Assembly: GCF_036711975.1 (NCBI RefSeq)
Contig: NC_091970.1
Coordinates: forward strand, 5,463,501 to 5,527,500
DNA: 64,000 nt
From: Onthophagus taurus
Lineage: Eukaryota; Arthropoda; Insecta; Coleoptera; Scarabaeidae
Direction: 5' to 3'
The notes under the pieces were generated by a model. The model worked only from the letters and a program-made list of their open reading frames with translations. It was not told where the DNA came from and made no database searches. Of this stretch, positions 36,201 to 48,393 are shown one piece after another (position 1 is the stretch's first letter; each line of letters begins with the position of its first letter). The position numbers and the translations under genes were made by a program.

Positions 36201-36989
36201 TTAGGTATTGGCCCAATGTGCAGACGAGCTGAAGACTTATTACCCCTCCTAAAAATAATCGTTTCATCACCACTAAACGAATTAAAATTAGACGAAGATG
36301 TAAACATAAAAAATATAAGATTTTTTTATCAAGAAGACGATACTGGTGGAGTTATGACATCGCCTGTTAATTTAGAGATCAAAGAGTTATTTAAAAGAAT
36401 TGTACTGCATTTAGATAAAACCCACAAAATCAAAGCGCAAAAAGTTGAGATGAGGGAATTCGCAAAATCGAGCGCGATTTGGTTGGGGAATATGACGTCG
36501 CCTGGACCAAATTTCCAAGAGCAATTGAGTAATTTAAACGGGAAAATTAATCTTCCTTTAGAATTTACGAAATGGTTCCTGCAAATTTCAAACCACACGA
36601 TTATCGCGTTATTTACAGCGTTGGCCGAGAAATTTAGCCCATCTTTTCAGAGCGAAAAACATCTTTACTGGGTAAATCAACGCGATGAATTTAGAAGGAA
36701 ATTGGTCGATTTATTGGGCGATGATGGCGTGCTTTTGTACCCGACTCATCCAACTCCAGCTCCGTTTCATAACGAACCTTTAACTAAAGCCTTTAATTTC
36801 AGTTATACTGGAATAATAAACGTTTTGGGATTTCCTGCAACTCATTGTCCCATGGGGCTCAATTCTGATGGTTTACCAATTGGCTTACAAGTGATAGCTA
36901 ACGATAAAAATGATCGATTATGTCTCGCTGTTGCTAGATATCTTGAAAAAGCTTTTGGGGGGTGGGTTCCGCCCGAAATCCAAGCGTAA
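33216..36989 (+). CDS. FAAH2: Fatty-acid amide hydrolase 2-type amidase, intact triad
   Basis: Membrane-anchored amidase-signature enzyme that hydrolyses fatty-acid amides. Exons 33216-33401, 35487-35706, 35779-35893 and 35945-36989 (phases 0, 1, 2) give 521 residues. The N-terminus has one membrane segment, VFFLIFGYVMSVFFKLAY. The Ser-Ser-Lys triad is complete: Lys129 in FTTKDC, cis-Ser198 in GGSSGGEG and nucleophile Ser222 in GSDIGGSIRMP, with the 24-residue Ser-Ser spacing of FAAH. The 72-base second intron has no in-frame stop and its retention would insert an Ile/Lys-rich stretch, but good splice signals and homology favour removal. A second, degenerate FAAH2 gene follows on the same strand, so the pair arose by tandem duplication. 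Confidence 0.95.
33402..35486 (+). other. FAAH2 intron 1 with purine-rich degenerate repeat
   Basis: From about 34360 to 35000 the plus strand is strongly purine-rich, with recurring CTGGACAGAAAGGAGGAAG-like and TAATAGAAGAAAT-like pieces. Small ORFs here (34565-34765) are composition artefacts. The remainder is AT-rich without a recognisable element. Confidence 0.5.
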
Positions 36990-38805
36990 ATGTGATTATT
37001 TATAATGAAATCATACGTGTAAGAAGATGTATTTATTTTTTAAAGCTTTTCTGTGTGTCGCACGTTTTTTTTATTGTGTCACTTTATTTTTCTACTTAAG
37101 GAAATATATATCTATATACAGTGTACAATTTTAAATAAATATGTTTTGATTAAAAAATTAATTTTTTTTAATCAAATTAAGCTACCTATATGAAGAGAGT
37201 TGCTATTTAGACACTTAGAGTAGAAAGAACTTTGATGGAAATGTTAATGAAAATGTTTCGTGCTACTAAAAACATCTCTAGGATACTTAAAAGACATGGA
37301 AAATAGAAAAAGCTGGTTGGTGTGTGTCAAAATGGTTCTGTTCGACTAAAAATATTTCTAGAAATACCTCTAGAATACTTAATTAAGATAAAAATATAAC
37401 GAAAAAAGATTGTGGTATTTTTGAAGAGTTCCAAAAGGAATAGAAAATAGAAAAAGTACTTTGCGATTATTTAATAATATTAAAAGATGTCAATAACATT
37501 AAAAATACGTTTTTTTGAAAATTTAACGACTTTAGAATATGGGAAAAGTTGATTGGTGTGAATCAAAATGGTTTTAATTGATTCAAAACAACTCTAGGAT
37601 ACATAACAAAGGTGAAAGGATTAAAAGAGTGATTTTGGTCTTTTAAAAAAGTGTATTGATGACACTAGAAAATAGAAAAAGCTTATTGGTGTGTGTCAAA
37701 ATAGTACCAAATGATAGAAAATACACGCTATAGTTACCGAAAAGTTACTTTTACTGATTATGAGAAGACTTGACTTCCTTTCAAAGCTGTGGTGTTAATC
37801 TAATTACTGCCATTTAGTGTGATGCATGCTTAGTTAGGTATTTTGAATGTTTTTTGTGACTAAGAAGTCTATCATCAAAGTAGATTTGACTTGGTAGTTG
37901 GCCATCCTGTTCAGCCCCATTGATCTTTGATAGGAGAACTTGAGACTGATTGTATGTCGAAATCCCACCGTAGGATGGCATTAGCGTCTATACTGAAATA
38001 ATTTAATTAAACCAACAGTTTTATTATTAATAGTGCGAATGATGAGAGACAGCAATAACAATTATTACCAGTATCATTCTTTTAATTTAAAAAGTATAGA
38101 TTCCAATTCGTTATATTTTTTAATTTGTCGCAAACTTCAACTTTTAAAAATTTATAAGTTGAAGTTTGTTCAGAATGACAGATGAAAACGTCATTTTAAA
38201 GTGATTTATCGGTAAGAGTGTAATAAAGTAATAATGGTAGGATTAAATAATTAGATTATAATTAACATTATAGCTTTGTTTCAGCTAACGTTACAACTGG
38301 TTGGAAGCTCGTCAGATGCAATCTCACATGATGCAGTGATATTCAAATGTGGTGGCATTATTTGACAAATGTAATTGCCATAGGTAATTGCATCTGAGGA
38401 ATTCCCAACCAGTCAGAACGTTAATTGGAGTTCTTCAAACAGTTATTCTGTGGTTGGAGCCAGTTTTATATATAAATCCAATCCAACCTGTATTCTAGTG
38501 GTTCGGTTCTTAGCTGAATAATTCCAAAGTATCCCCAACAGATGGCGCCACATTAAATTTATTAAACACGAAATTTTCATCATGTATTAAGTGAAATGTG
38601 ATATTTTGAATGAATCAACCTCATATTTCTATAAAATTTTCACAAATTACCAAAAATTCGATAAACTTTTCACCGAAATGAACCATTTTCGAAAATACCC
38701 CCAACTTTTTGAGATAATTTTTAAAACATGACAATTCTCTCTATCAATCAAAAAACCTTAATTTTACCACCTATTTTGACGTTTTAATTTTACATTTAAA
38801 AATAG
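36990..38805 (+). other. spacer between the two FAAH2-type genes
   Basis: 37270-37720 contains diverged repeats (AAAATAGAAAAAGCT with TTGGTGTGTGTCAAAAT). 37910-37985 is a fragment of the transposon seen at 5105 (CCCACCGTAGGATGGCATT). 38285-38445 has a short inverted repeat with AACTGGTTGGAA opposite TTCCCAACCAGT. 38541-38550 is GATGGCGCCA. The missing first exon of the next gene may lie here. Confidence 0.5.
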
Positions 38806-40461
38806 GTCCCTCAACAGTACCATTTTACCGCTACTATTTCGACCTACTCCTCGATTTTATTTTTAGGCGAATATACAAATCAACTTTACGTTTACCCCCG
38901 AAAAAATCGAACTCATCCTTGTTATTAATCCGGCCAATAATCGACGAAAGCGCTTTATCGTTAGCGCGAAAAATCCGCTATAAAGATCTTAAATGCGAAC
39001 AAGTCGTTCGAGCGTTTATTAACCGATGCCAAGAAGTAAATGCGATTTTAAACGCAATCGTCGACGATAGATTTGTCGATGCAATAAATGAAGCACGCGA
39101 ATTGGATTATAAGATAAAAAATGGGAATGTTACCGAGAATTATTTTAACGCGCATCCTTTGCTTGGAGTTCCTTTTACGGTTTCTGAGATGTTACCATGT
39201 GAAGGGATGAAATGGAGTTTAGGGTTACTTTCTAGGCAAGATGTTGTAGCGATTTCAGATGCTAATGCAGTGGTGTTAATGAAAGAGGCTGGTGGTATTT
39301 TGATCGGGGTTACGAATATATCTCAAGTTGGGTTTTGGACGGAAACTTACAACCCTGTTTATGGATTTACAAGGAATCCTTATGAAATTTATAAAAGTGT
39401 GGGGGGATCTTGTGGTGGTGAAGCTTGTATTGTAGCAGCTTGCGGGTCACCGATTGGTATTGGAATCGATTTTGGGGGTTGCCTCAGAATCCCTGCGAAT
39501 CGTTGTGGGGTTTTTACCCACAAATCTTCTCCAAAATTAATTTCAATACAAGGAAATCCCCTTTTTTCAAACTCAACGGAAAATAACATCGCGGTTATTG
39601 GCCCCATCGTGAAATATTCCGAAGATCTAAGCTTTATCATATCAATCTTAACCAAACTTGACGTCTCCCGATTTTTATTTGACGATGATATTCAATCAAG
39701 AAATATTCAATATTTTTATTCGTCTCGATCATTGTGTGGATACGCAAGCCCCGTAAGAAAAGAAGTTGAGAATAACATCAAAAAGTCTTTTCTTAATTAA
39801 TACAATTTTAGTTTGCAAATAATTTTTTTTATTTTAGAATCGTTAATGAACTCAATAGGTATTCAGTAAATGAAGCAATTTCGCTCGAAATCGATGAAAC
39901 CGTTGATACAATACCCATCTGGGGGTACAAACTCGCTGAATGTAACTCAGATTTTAAAGAGTTAATGCGAAATGAAAAGAACGAGGAAATACGACCAATT
40001 AGAGAAGCAATAAATTATTTTTTTGGTAAACGCGAATACTGTCTTTACACAATTTATAACTTACTTGGTTTGATTGCTATAAAGCCAACGAATGATGACC
40101 AATTAAAACAAGTTTTAGATAAAATTAAGGATATTTTTTTGGTGATTAAAATTAATTTTGTTTTAAGGGTGATTAATTTTTTTGTTAGGATATTTTAGGA
40201 GATCACTCAGTGTTATTATTTCCAACTGAACCACTTCCTTTGGGATACCCGTACGAGTCATTATTGAGACCACACAATAATTCTTATTGCGCTTTATGGA
40301 GTGCGCTAGAATTCCCAGTAACTCAAGTCCCTGTTGGATTGATTAAAGGATGTCCAATGGGTGTACAAATAGTGGCGGGGCCTTATAATGATCATCTTTG
40401 TTTAGCAGCAGCGAGAACTTTGGAATTGTTGCTTGGTGGTTATAAAGAACCAAGTTCTTAA
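38806..40461 (+). CDS. FAAH2-like amidase paralog with substituted catalytic residues (probable pseudoenzyme)
   Basis: Exons 38806-39784, 39838-40141 and 40189-40461 keep one frame. Homology to the neighbouring FAAH2 runs from the N-terminal membrane region (YYFDLLLDFIFRRIYKSTLR) to the end (GCPMGVQIVAGPYNDHLCLA). The start codon is not found and probably sits in an upstream exon joined at AATAG|GTCCC. The catalytic Lys is replaced by Ser (VPFTVSEM, codon 39183-39185) and the nucleophilic Ser by Cys (FGGCLRIP); only the cis-Ser remains (GGSCGGEA). The frame is otherwise intact, which argues against simple decay. Donors are weak (AA|GTCTTT at 39784, TTG|GTGATT at 40141), and the latter leaves a few extra residues, so those borders are provisional. 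Confidence 0.85.
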
Positions 40462-40528
40462 TAACAAGAATAAATATATAAAAATGATTATATTCTTATT
40501 TATCTGAAATTAGTCTTTATAGTATTTA

Positions 40529-40630
40529 GACGCTTGGCTAATCCAGAACGTTTCTAGTTCTAGGTCTAGTGTTAGTTCTAGTTTTACACTATCACTAGAA
40601 CTTACACAAAACTTAGAACTAGAACCATTG
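40529..40630. repeat. CTAG-rich foldback element, copy c
   Basis: TTCTAGTTCTAGGTCTAGTG and its mirror CTTAGAACTAGAACCATTG around an ACACTATCACTAGAAC centre, like copy b. The left-arm motif is degraded to GACGCTTGGCTAATCC. Confidence 0.7.
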
Positions 40631-40829
40631 ATAGATTGATCATAGATTGATTTTACTATCCAGAAATTAAACGGGGTATACATAGTAACTAAATAGCGTT
40701 TCCACATAATCATTCTAATATCTAGTGCATAATCTGGCATAGTTATTGGTTGCATTACTCATAATGATTGGTTTCAATATGCAATAATTAGATACAGTCA
40801 CTCTTCCGAATTAAAAAATAGAGTATAAA

Positions 40830-41252
40830 AATAGTATATTATTATATGAGCATATAATGAGGGCTATTATTACTATATAATACTTATACATACATATGTA
40901 TACGACTATTGAAATTGATTCCATAAATTTATTTTTTAAACAAATTTTTGAATTAAGTTTAAACGTCAAATGTGACACAAATTCAATGTTACTAACTGTA
41001 ACCAACTTCACAACAATTTGTGACAATTAAAATGTCAATTTTATAAAACGTTTTTTTACGAAAATTAATTTATGCTTAAATCATACCAAAAAAGGAATTT
41101 GTTTAGGTTTTTTTAATGTCAAACCTTTAGAAGCTCCTAAAAAAATTGAATTAAATTGACGTTTTTTAAAATTTTAACGTTTCAAATAATAATTATTAGT
41201 CTGTTTTAGAAAACTCATACATAAGGTATATATTAAAAGGGAGTCGTAAAAG
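40830..41252 (+). mobile_element. MITE-like element, copy 3
   Basis: Shares TATAATGAGGGCTATTATTA, TGACACAAATTCAATGTTAC and CTGTAACCAACTTCACA with copy 2 and, inverted, with copy 1. The right part retains AAATAATAATTATTAGTCTG. There is no coding capacity. Confidence 0.7.
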
Positions 41253-41668
41253 ATCATTTTTGTGTTATTTTTTGCATGCTTACGCATTATTTTGATGTTT
41301 TAGCATAATTCAATAGAAATTATTAATCGAAGTCGGTTAATTGGGAGCTAACTTCACATTATAACCTTCAATATAATTAAAATCATGTTGTCAACCACCT
41401 GTCATTAAAGCAATAATTTATTCTAAAAAAAAATGATTCTTTTTGGTGGTAATTTTTTCCTTATTGATTGATAGGGTAGGAAAAGCATGCAAATAAGAAT
41501 TGAAAGAAATTTTAAATATCGCGGTTGATCCAAAGTAAAGTGATTTCGATTGGCGGGGGCCCGATGCGCGCGCAAAATTTCGAGACGGCGCCGCGGCCGG
41601 GCAAAAATCGGATTTTCGTTTTATTTTCGGTCTGCATTCCGCGCGGTACAGACTCATCGTCTTCGAGT

Positions 41669-44600
41669 ATGGGTGACGGCGTGCAGTACTTCGAGGGGGT
41701 TGAAAAACTTCTAGAAATTTGGTTCGGAACGGCGACTTCCGCGGACGGGGGCGCCGATCTCCGGAAAATCCCCAGGTTTGTCAACGGTATTTTATTTCAA
41801 CACAGTAACGGCCGCAATCCCGTTGATAATCATCGTTTCGCCGGCCGCCCACGATCGATTGCCTCTTGTTGTTTTTTTTTTGTGTCACTCATTGACAGAT
41901 GAAGTTATTCATTGACAGTTTTGAATTTTTTTTTACTTGTGTTTACAGAAATAAATTGGAAAATTTATTGAAGATTGTTCGATGTGAGATTATTAGCTTT
42001 TGCAGAAATGATAGGGTCGACGCTTATGTTCTCAGGTGAGTTTATTTTTATTTAAATTTTTTATTTTTGAAAAAGTTGCCAAAAAGATGGCAATCTTTGC
42101 CAATGCTTTTACATTGCATGAATGGAAGAATTTTTAGCGAAATTTTTATTTATTTTAATAAATTTATTAAATAAACATTTTCGTCTCAATTTCACTGATA
42201 AAAACCAAGGCCAACCTAGATTATTCACCTATACTTTTTTTTGTAAACATTACAACTATTTATAGACCATTTTCACGTCATAACTGAGTGCAACGTCGTC
42301 GCTACGATATTTTTAACCTACTTTGTTGCCAAAATATTACGCAACCTCACCGCTAGTTAATTAACATAAAAAATTTGTTATTTTTATCGCTTTTACACGT
42401 CATTGTGTTTCGATCGCATGCATTCCTCGTTTCATATCAATTTTTTATTTTTTGGAAATTCCCCTAACTTTTACCCAACCTCGTATATACACATTACATT
42501 ACAGGGTGTAATCAAAATTTATTAGATCATTTCCTTCCTATATTTAAATTTATATTCAAATCGAATTTTGATAAAAAGGAGGTCAACGTAGTTTAAGCGA
42601 AATTCGGTGATATATTTAGATAGGTTAAAGGTTGCATTTTGTTGATACAACTTTATAAATACTTTGTGATGATAAGAAAATGATTTAGCGAAGAGAAATC
42701 GTTTCCGTTATTTTTTTTTTTCTTATTTAAAAATAAAATTGTGGATAGAATTTTTTTTTGTTGTATTAAATAGGAAGTAAAAAAGTAATAACTTTATCGG
42801 AGAACTTAACCTGTAAGATTTTGAGGTTATCTAAAATCTGGGTTTATTATAAACTTTCGTATCTTGATAAAGAAGGAAGCACGTGAAGTTAATATAAATA
42901 ATTTTTTTAATCGATTTCTATATCGTTGAATATCAAAAAATGTGTTTGCTCAACCTGTTTCGGATGTGGGACATCATCAAGGTCTTTACATGATGTCATT
43001 TTAATCAATTATTAAAATAAACGCTTTTGGGTACACAAAATATTCCTTTCTGTTTCTGAATAGAAGCAATTTTCGCTAAATACATGGCTTGCCCCTTTGA
43101 TTTGACGTCCTATCAGACATTTCTAGTACATTTTTTAACTTTCTAAGTGTATTTTCTTCCCAGATTTAACAAGATCTTTCTCTAGGCCTTCTATTCTCAT
43201 CTCCATCTCCTCCACTGATGTGATATTCTCTCTTCTATACTTGGGATAACTGGGCCGTACCCTGGTAAAAATCTTTACAAGGTACCTTTAACTGGACCAG
43301 CTTCTCGAATACTTCTGTTGAGTTGGAATCTCCTTTTTTCAATGTAAAGTATAAGTATTCGGGGGAGCAAGAAGTTTCTGTTGGGTTGGGTTAGAAATTA
43401 AGGAGGTTATTAAACGTTCTTAGTACATCTATCAAAACTTTGAACTTATTGGAACTTGCCATAATTATTTTTTTAATAGTTATGTTGGGTTGAAGAATTT
43501 TTTTGCTATATTTGTAACAATGAGCAAGTTATCAGGCGATTCCAGAGACTTTATGAGAATTTTCAAGGTATTGGAACGTGTCAGAATTCATTTCTAACAA
43601 TTATGGTGGCTTGGAGAATTCTTTTTGCGACATTTGTAACAATGAGCAAGTTATCAGATGATTTCAGTATGTTTATTAGAATTTTGAGTGTTTTGGAACT
43701 TGTCAGAATTCATTTCCAATAGTTATATTGACTTGAAAAATTCTTTTTGCTACATTTATTAAAGTGAGCAAGTTATCAGATGGTTTCTGGATGTTCACCA
43801 GAATTTTGAGTGTATTGGAACTTGTAAGAATTCATTTCCATAGTTAGGTTGGGTTGGGTTTGAGAGCCCTTTTTGCTGCATGTTTATCAGAATTTTGGGC
43901 GCATTGGAACTTATCAAAATTTATTTCCAACAGTTATGTTGGGTTAAAGAATTCTGTTTGCTACATTTGTAACAATGAGCAAGTTATCAGATTGTTTTTG
44001 ATTATTTATCACAATTCTATTAAGAATGTTATCAATTCCGGTCCTAATATTTATCCAAATTCTAAAGATATCGAAAATCGTCGGAATTTTTTTGGATTTT
44101 GAAACTACTTTTATTAAGAACTTGTCAAAATTTGGTTCTAATAATTCTGTGGTGTTAGAAAACTTCTTTTCACCGTTTACGGGGTCCCGTAAAGTCGATT
44201 GCCTTCTGATCTTTGATGGTAATACTTTAAGGTCTGCCCATGTTCCAGCCCTGAGCAGGGTACAAACATGCCATAATTAAAAAGCTAAATTAAAAAGTAT
44301 ATATACACAATATTATGTTTATCAGAACTCATCAGAGCTCTGCGCTAGAAGTATGGTTCTTTTTCTCATTAACTCCTTCCAGTCCTATTCTTTTAGCTGC
44401 GCTTTCAAGTTCCAACGCGTCCAATTTGTCATTAACGATCTTTTCACATAGTGATTTGTCTCTCTTTTTGTATATATCACCCTTATTTCGCATTCCTCTG
44501 GTATCTGCATTACAGTATTCTGATCATTTTAGAACTTAAAACTATTTTGCAATAGTTTTGGTAAAAGATAAGTTACCGCCCCCTCATCCAACATCCTCTC

Positions 44601-47600
44601 CATGTGGCTAAGTCATCTAAGTCTGCTTGAAGTCTAAAGTATGAGCAAAAAAATTACTTTGTGGCAGAACTAAATTAAGTTGTGGCAGAGTAAACCCAAG
44701 TTATAATAGATCTTATAACACTTTGAGTAGTTAGTTTGGATTCTTTTTTCATTTAATAACATTTCCTTTCTTAGCAAGCTGAGGCGATCTCTCATAATTA
44801 ATTATGGAGTACCTAAATGTATTAGATTTGCTTAGAGCAAGATCGATGACTTGCTAAAATGTACTTTTTGCAAACTTGTAAGATTCCTGAGGATGACTTG
44901 ATTATCGAAACCGGTTTTATGAAAGAATTAGGAATTTATAAAATACTGCCGATTCAGTTCTAATCATCACGGTATATTTCCGTCACTTAGATATGCAATT
45001 CATTTTTCAACAACAATAAATTCCAAGAATGAAATTTCTTCGTATCGATTACTTTTATACACGAGTTATAACCGTATAAAACAAAAGAAGAAAGCTATAT
45101 ATATAAAGCTTTTTAGTGTCTCCCTCTATGGCGATAGCCGCGTCGCAGCTGCTGAATCGATTGTTCTGTAGCCAAGGTCAAGGTCGATCTGCTTTGTTTA
45201 CTTTTGTATGCAGACTCTATTATAATTTTGATTTCTAATTTTAGACATTTTTTAAAAATTTTTACTAAACTCATTTTTACCGATTTAACGGGAAAAAATT
45301 GTTTTAGTGATAACGGAAGGTCGTGACCCATTCTTTGCGATCTAGTTCAAAGGTTAAAGAAAAATGACCGTTGGACAGGTTTTCTAAGATAGATTAAAAA
45401 AATTTTTATTTTCAAAAATTATCGCTTTCTGGTATTTCTAGAATTCGATTAATACCTAAATAATTTTTGAAATGATCCTAATTTTATTAAAGAAATTAAC
45501 GCTAATTTTTATTTGTTTATGTTTTAAATAGCGAAAGTTCCATGTTCGTGTCAAAACGTCGCTTCATCTTAAAAACATGCGGGACTACTACACCTCTTCT
45601 ATGTCTTGAACCTCTTTTGGTTCTTGCAGAACAATACGCTGGTTTTACCGATGTAGAAGACCTGTTTTATTCGCGCAAGAATTACAAGAGACCTGAACTA
45701 CAAGTTTCGCCGCATCAGCATTTTGATGAAGAGGTTTCAATTCCAAATCTTTTTATATTATGTATTAATTTTATATTTTTTTAGGTTGCTCTTTTGGACA
45801 CGCTATTCCCAGATGGTGCTGCGTATTGTTTGGGTGCCATAAATAAGGATTGCTGGTACCTGTACACTTTAAATCCGTTCCCGGAAAAAGCGGTCAAACC
45901 GATTTCCGGTTCCGAACCTGATCAAACTTTAGAGATTTTAATGACAGATTTAGATCCTGACATTATGGCTATTTTTTCTAAGGAGGAATGTTTAAATGCA
46001 GAAGAAGCCACAAAGGTAATAAATATATGTATATTCTCAACTTCGTCATTGATATTACCAAATATTAATTTTGATATCTCCCAACATCTCGGTTTCCTCT
46101 CAACGTTTCTAAACCTGTCCATGAATCTAGTAATCTCTATCTAGTCTTATTGCCAATTTATGAAGATCTATCTCAAGATAATTTGTTTATTAGATGTTTT
46201 TAGGCCAAAGCCAGAATGCTAATTAAAGCTTTATTTCGAGTCGAAATTTCTGTATATATTGTGGGTAGTTTCTTTAATGATGGATTTTTAAAATATCTTT
46301 TAGTTTTTGAGATATTAATTTTTAAATATAATAAGCCATTTTCTCATTCTTCAAAATAAACAAATATCTTCAAAAAATCGTAATGAATCGTGACTTTAAT
46401 AAATACTTATGATATCATCAGCATTTGTAATATAAATTATAAGCTTTCCAATGAAAGAAACGGATTTTCAAAATATCATTTAGTTTTTGAGATATTAATT
46501 TCTAAATGTAAGGCATTTTCCGCAATAAACATTCATTTTCAAAAAATCGTAATAAATCGTGGCTTTAATAAATACTTATGAAATTATCAGCATTAGTAAT
46601 ACAAATTATAAGCTTTCCAATGAAAGAAACGGATTTTCAAAATATCTTTTAGTTCTTGAGATATTAACTTTTACACATAAGGCATTTTCTAATTTTTCGA
46701 GATAAACAGGTTTCTTCAAAAAATCGTAATAAATCGTGGTTTTAATAATTACTTATCATATCATCAGCATTTGTAATACAAATTATAAGCTTTCCAATGA
46801 AAGAAACGGATTTTCAAAATATCATTTAGTTTTTGAGATATTAATTTCTAAACATAAGGCATTTTCCGGAATAAACATTCATTTTCAAACAATCGTAATA
46901 AATCGTAGTTTTAATAAATACTTATGAAATTATCAGCATTAATAATACAAATTATAAGCTTTCCAATGAAAGAAACGGATTTTCAAAATATCATTTAGTT
47001 TTTGAGATATTAATTTCTAAACGTAAGGCATTTTCCGGAATAAACATTCATTTTCAAACAATCGTAATAAATCGTAGTTTTAATAAATACTTATGAAATT
47101 ATCAGCATTAATAATACAAATTATAAGCTTTCCAATAAAAGAAACGGATTTTCAAAATATCTTTTAGTTCTTGAGATATTAACTTTTACACATAAGGCAT
47201 TTTCTAATTTTTCGAGATAAACAGGTTTCTTCAAAAAATCGTAATAAATCGTGGTTTTAATAAATACTTATCATATCATCAGCATTTGTAATACAAATTA
47301 TAAGCTTTCCAATGAAAGAAACGAATTTTCAAAATATCATTTAGTTTTTGAGATATTAATTTCTAAATGTAAGGCATTTTCCGGAATAAACATTCATTTT
47401 CAAATAATCGTAATAAATCATAGTTTTAACAAATACTTATGAAATTATCAGCATTAGTAATACAAATTATAAGCTTTCTAATGAAAGAAACCGATTTTCA
47501 AAATATCATTTAGTTCTTGAAATATTAACTTTTCCACATAATAAGGCATTTTCTCATTTTTCGAAATAAACAAGTATCTTCAAAAAATTTCTGTATTGTT

Positions 47601-48393
47601 TCCTTAATCACAATGTGAAAACTTCCAAAAATGTCGTATGATAGATATACATATATTAATATATATATAAATTATTTTTTTAGAAATCTGGTATTGATAA
47701 ATTAATTCCAAATATGGTTATAGACGATTTTCTTTTTGAACCATGTGGATACTCAATGAATGGAATCTCGAAAAATGTAAGTTATAATTATTAATACGAA
47801 TTAATTTGAGTGAGTAAGTTGTTTTAAATTAATTGCATGTAGACAACCGTGGAAATATCTTCAGTAAGTATTAGTAGTCACACATTTTAATTTTATTTAA
47901 GTATTTTGTCTAAACGTTTTCCATAAAAATAATACATAGACAAAAAGGACGAAACTTGTGTAAGGAAACGCCTTATATGCTTGGTTCGGCGCGAAAGCTT
48001 TTATTTACCCGTTTCTCTTTGTTTCATTTTTTATCCAGGGATATTACATGACCATTCATATCACTCCCGAGTCCGACTTCTCATATGTAAGCTTTGAGAC
48101 GAACGTGCCTGCTTCTTCCTATTGGGAAATCATTGTTAAGGTGTTGGATACTTTCTTACCTGGGAAATTTGTTGTTACTATTTTTAGTAATCAGGTAAGA
48201 TTCGATTAAAAAATGATGTTATTTAATTTTGAAAAAAATTATTTGATTCTTTCAGACGTCGCAAGCGAAAGGTTCATCAAAAGAACTTCAATATCTCGGC
48301 AAAATTCGCGATTGGACTCGGCGTGATATCCAACTTTGCCAGTTTAAAAATTACGATCTTACTTACGCGTTTTATTCTAAATTCCCAAGCTGA
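41669..48393 (+). CDS. SamDC: S-adenosylmethionine decarboxylase proenzyme
   Basis: Makes decarboxylated S-adenosylmethionine, the aminopropyl donor for spermidine and spermine. Exons 41669-41775, 41949-42035, 45532-45733, 45785-46015, 47684-47776, 48039-48194 and 48256-48393 give 337 residues, as in animals generally. The N-terminal [13 protein letters not shown] is the family hallmark. The self-cleavage site ESS (Glu-Ser|Ser) spans exons 2/3 and generates the pyruvoyl cofactor. The KTCGTT Cys, the CGYSMNG Ser and the TIHITPE His are all present, so the enzyme should be active. The ATG at 41669 aligns with the family start. An in-frame ATG at 41564 would add 35 residues. The promoter/first exon is GC-rich. 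The 3' UTR contains a strong hairpin (48631-48731). Confidence 0.96.
42036..45531 (+). other. SamDC intron 2 (3.5 kb)
   Basis: AT-rich with a ~122-bp repeat at 43435-44020 (listed separately). Minor ORFs at 43854-44539 and 45113-45331 show no recognisable homology. No nested gene is supported. Confidence 0.5.
43435..44020. repeat. ~122-bp tandem repeat, about 4-5 diverged copies
   Basis: Each unit has TTGGAACTTGTCAGAATTCA or similar, GTTGGGTT(G)AAGAATTC, TTTTTGCTACATTTGTAAC and GAGCAAGTTATCAGAT. The last motif lies at 43523, 43645, 43768 and 43979. Confidence 0.65.
46190..47600. repeat. ~172-bp satellite in SamDC intron 4, about eight copies
   Basis: GAAAGAAACGGATTTTCAA or a close variant recurs at 46453, 46622, 46798, 46967, 47139, 47313 and 47482 (spacing 169-176). 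Two unit types alternate irregularly: one with CATTTTCCGGAATAAACATT, one with CATTTTCTAATTTTTCGAGA. Three similar 63-codon frames (46390, 46736, 47251) are products of the repeat and not genes. Confidence 0.85.

Larger units (their letters stand above)
40462..41560. other. spacer between the FAAH2-like gene and AMD1
   Basis: Filled mainly by CTAG foldback copy c (40529-40630) and MITE copy 3 (40830-41252), followed by AT-rich sequence and then the GC-rich AMD1 promoter region. Confidence 0.6.

Noticed and set aside
41418-41784. Minus-strand frames over SamDC exon 1
   Set aside because: Shadow frames of a GC-rich exon, with no homology.
46390-47442. Three similar 63-codon frames
   Set aside because: They arise from successive units of a 172-bp satellite inside a SamDC intron and have no start context or splice support.
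47850-47872. Possible microexon ACAACCGTGGAAATATCTTC between TAG and GTAAGT in SamDC
   Set aside because: The flanking exons join in phase 0 without it, and the protein aligns without an insertion at CGYSMNG...[10 protein letters not shown]. It could be a rare alternative exon but is not supported.
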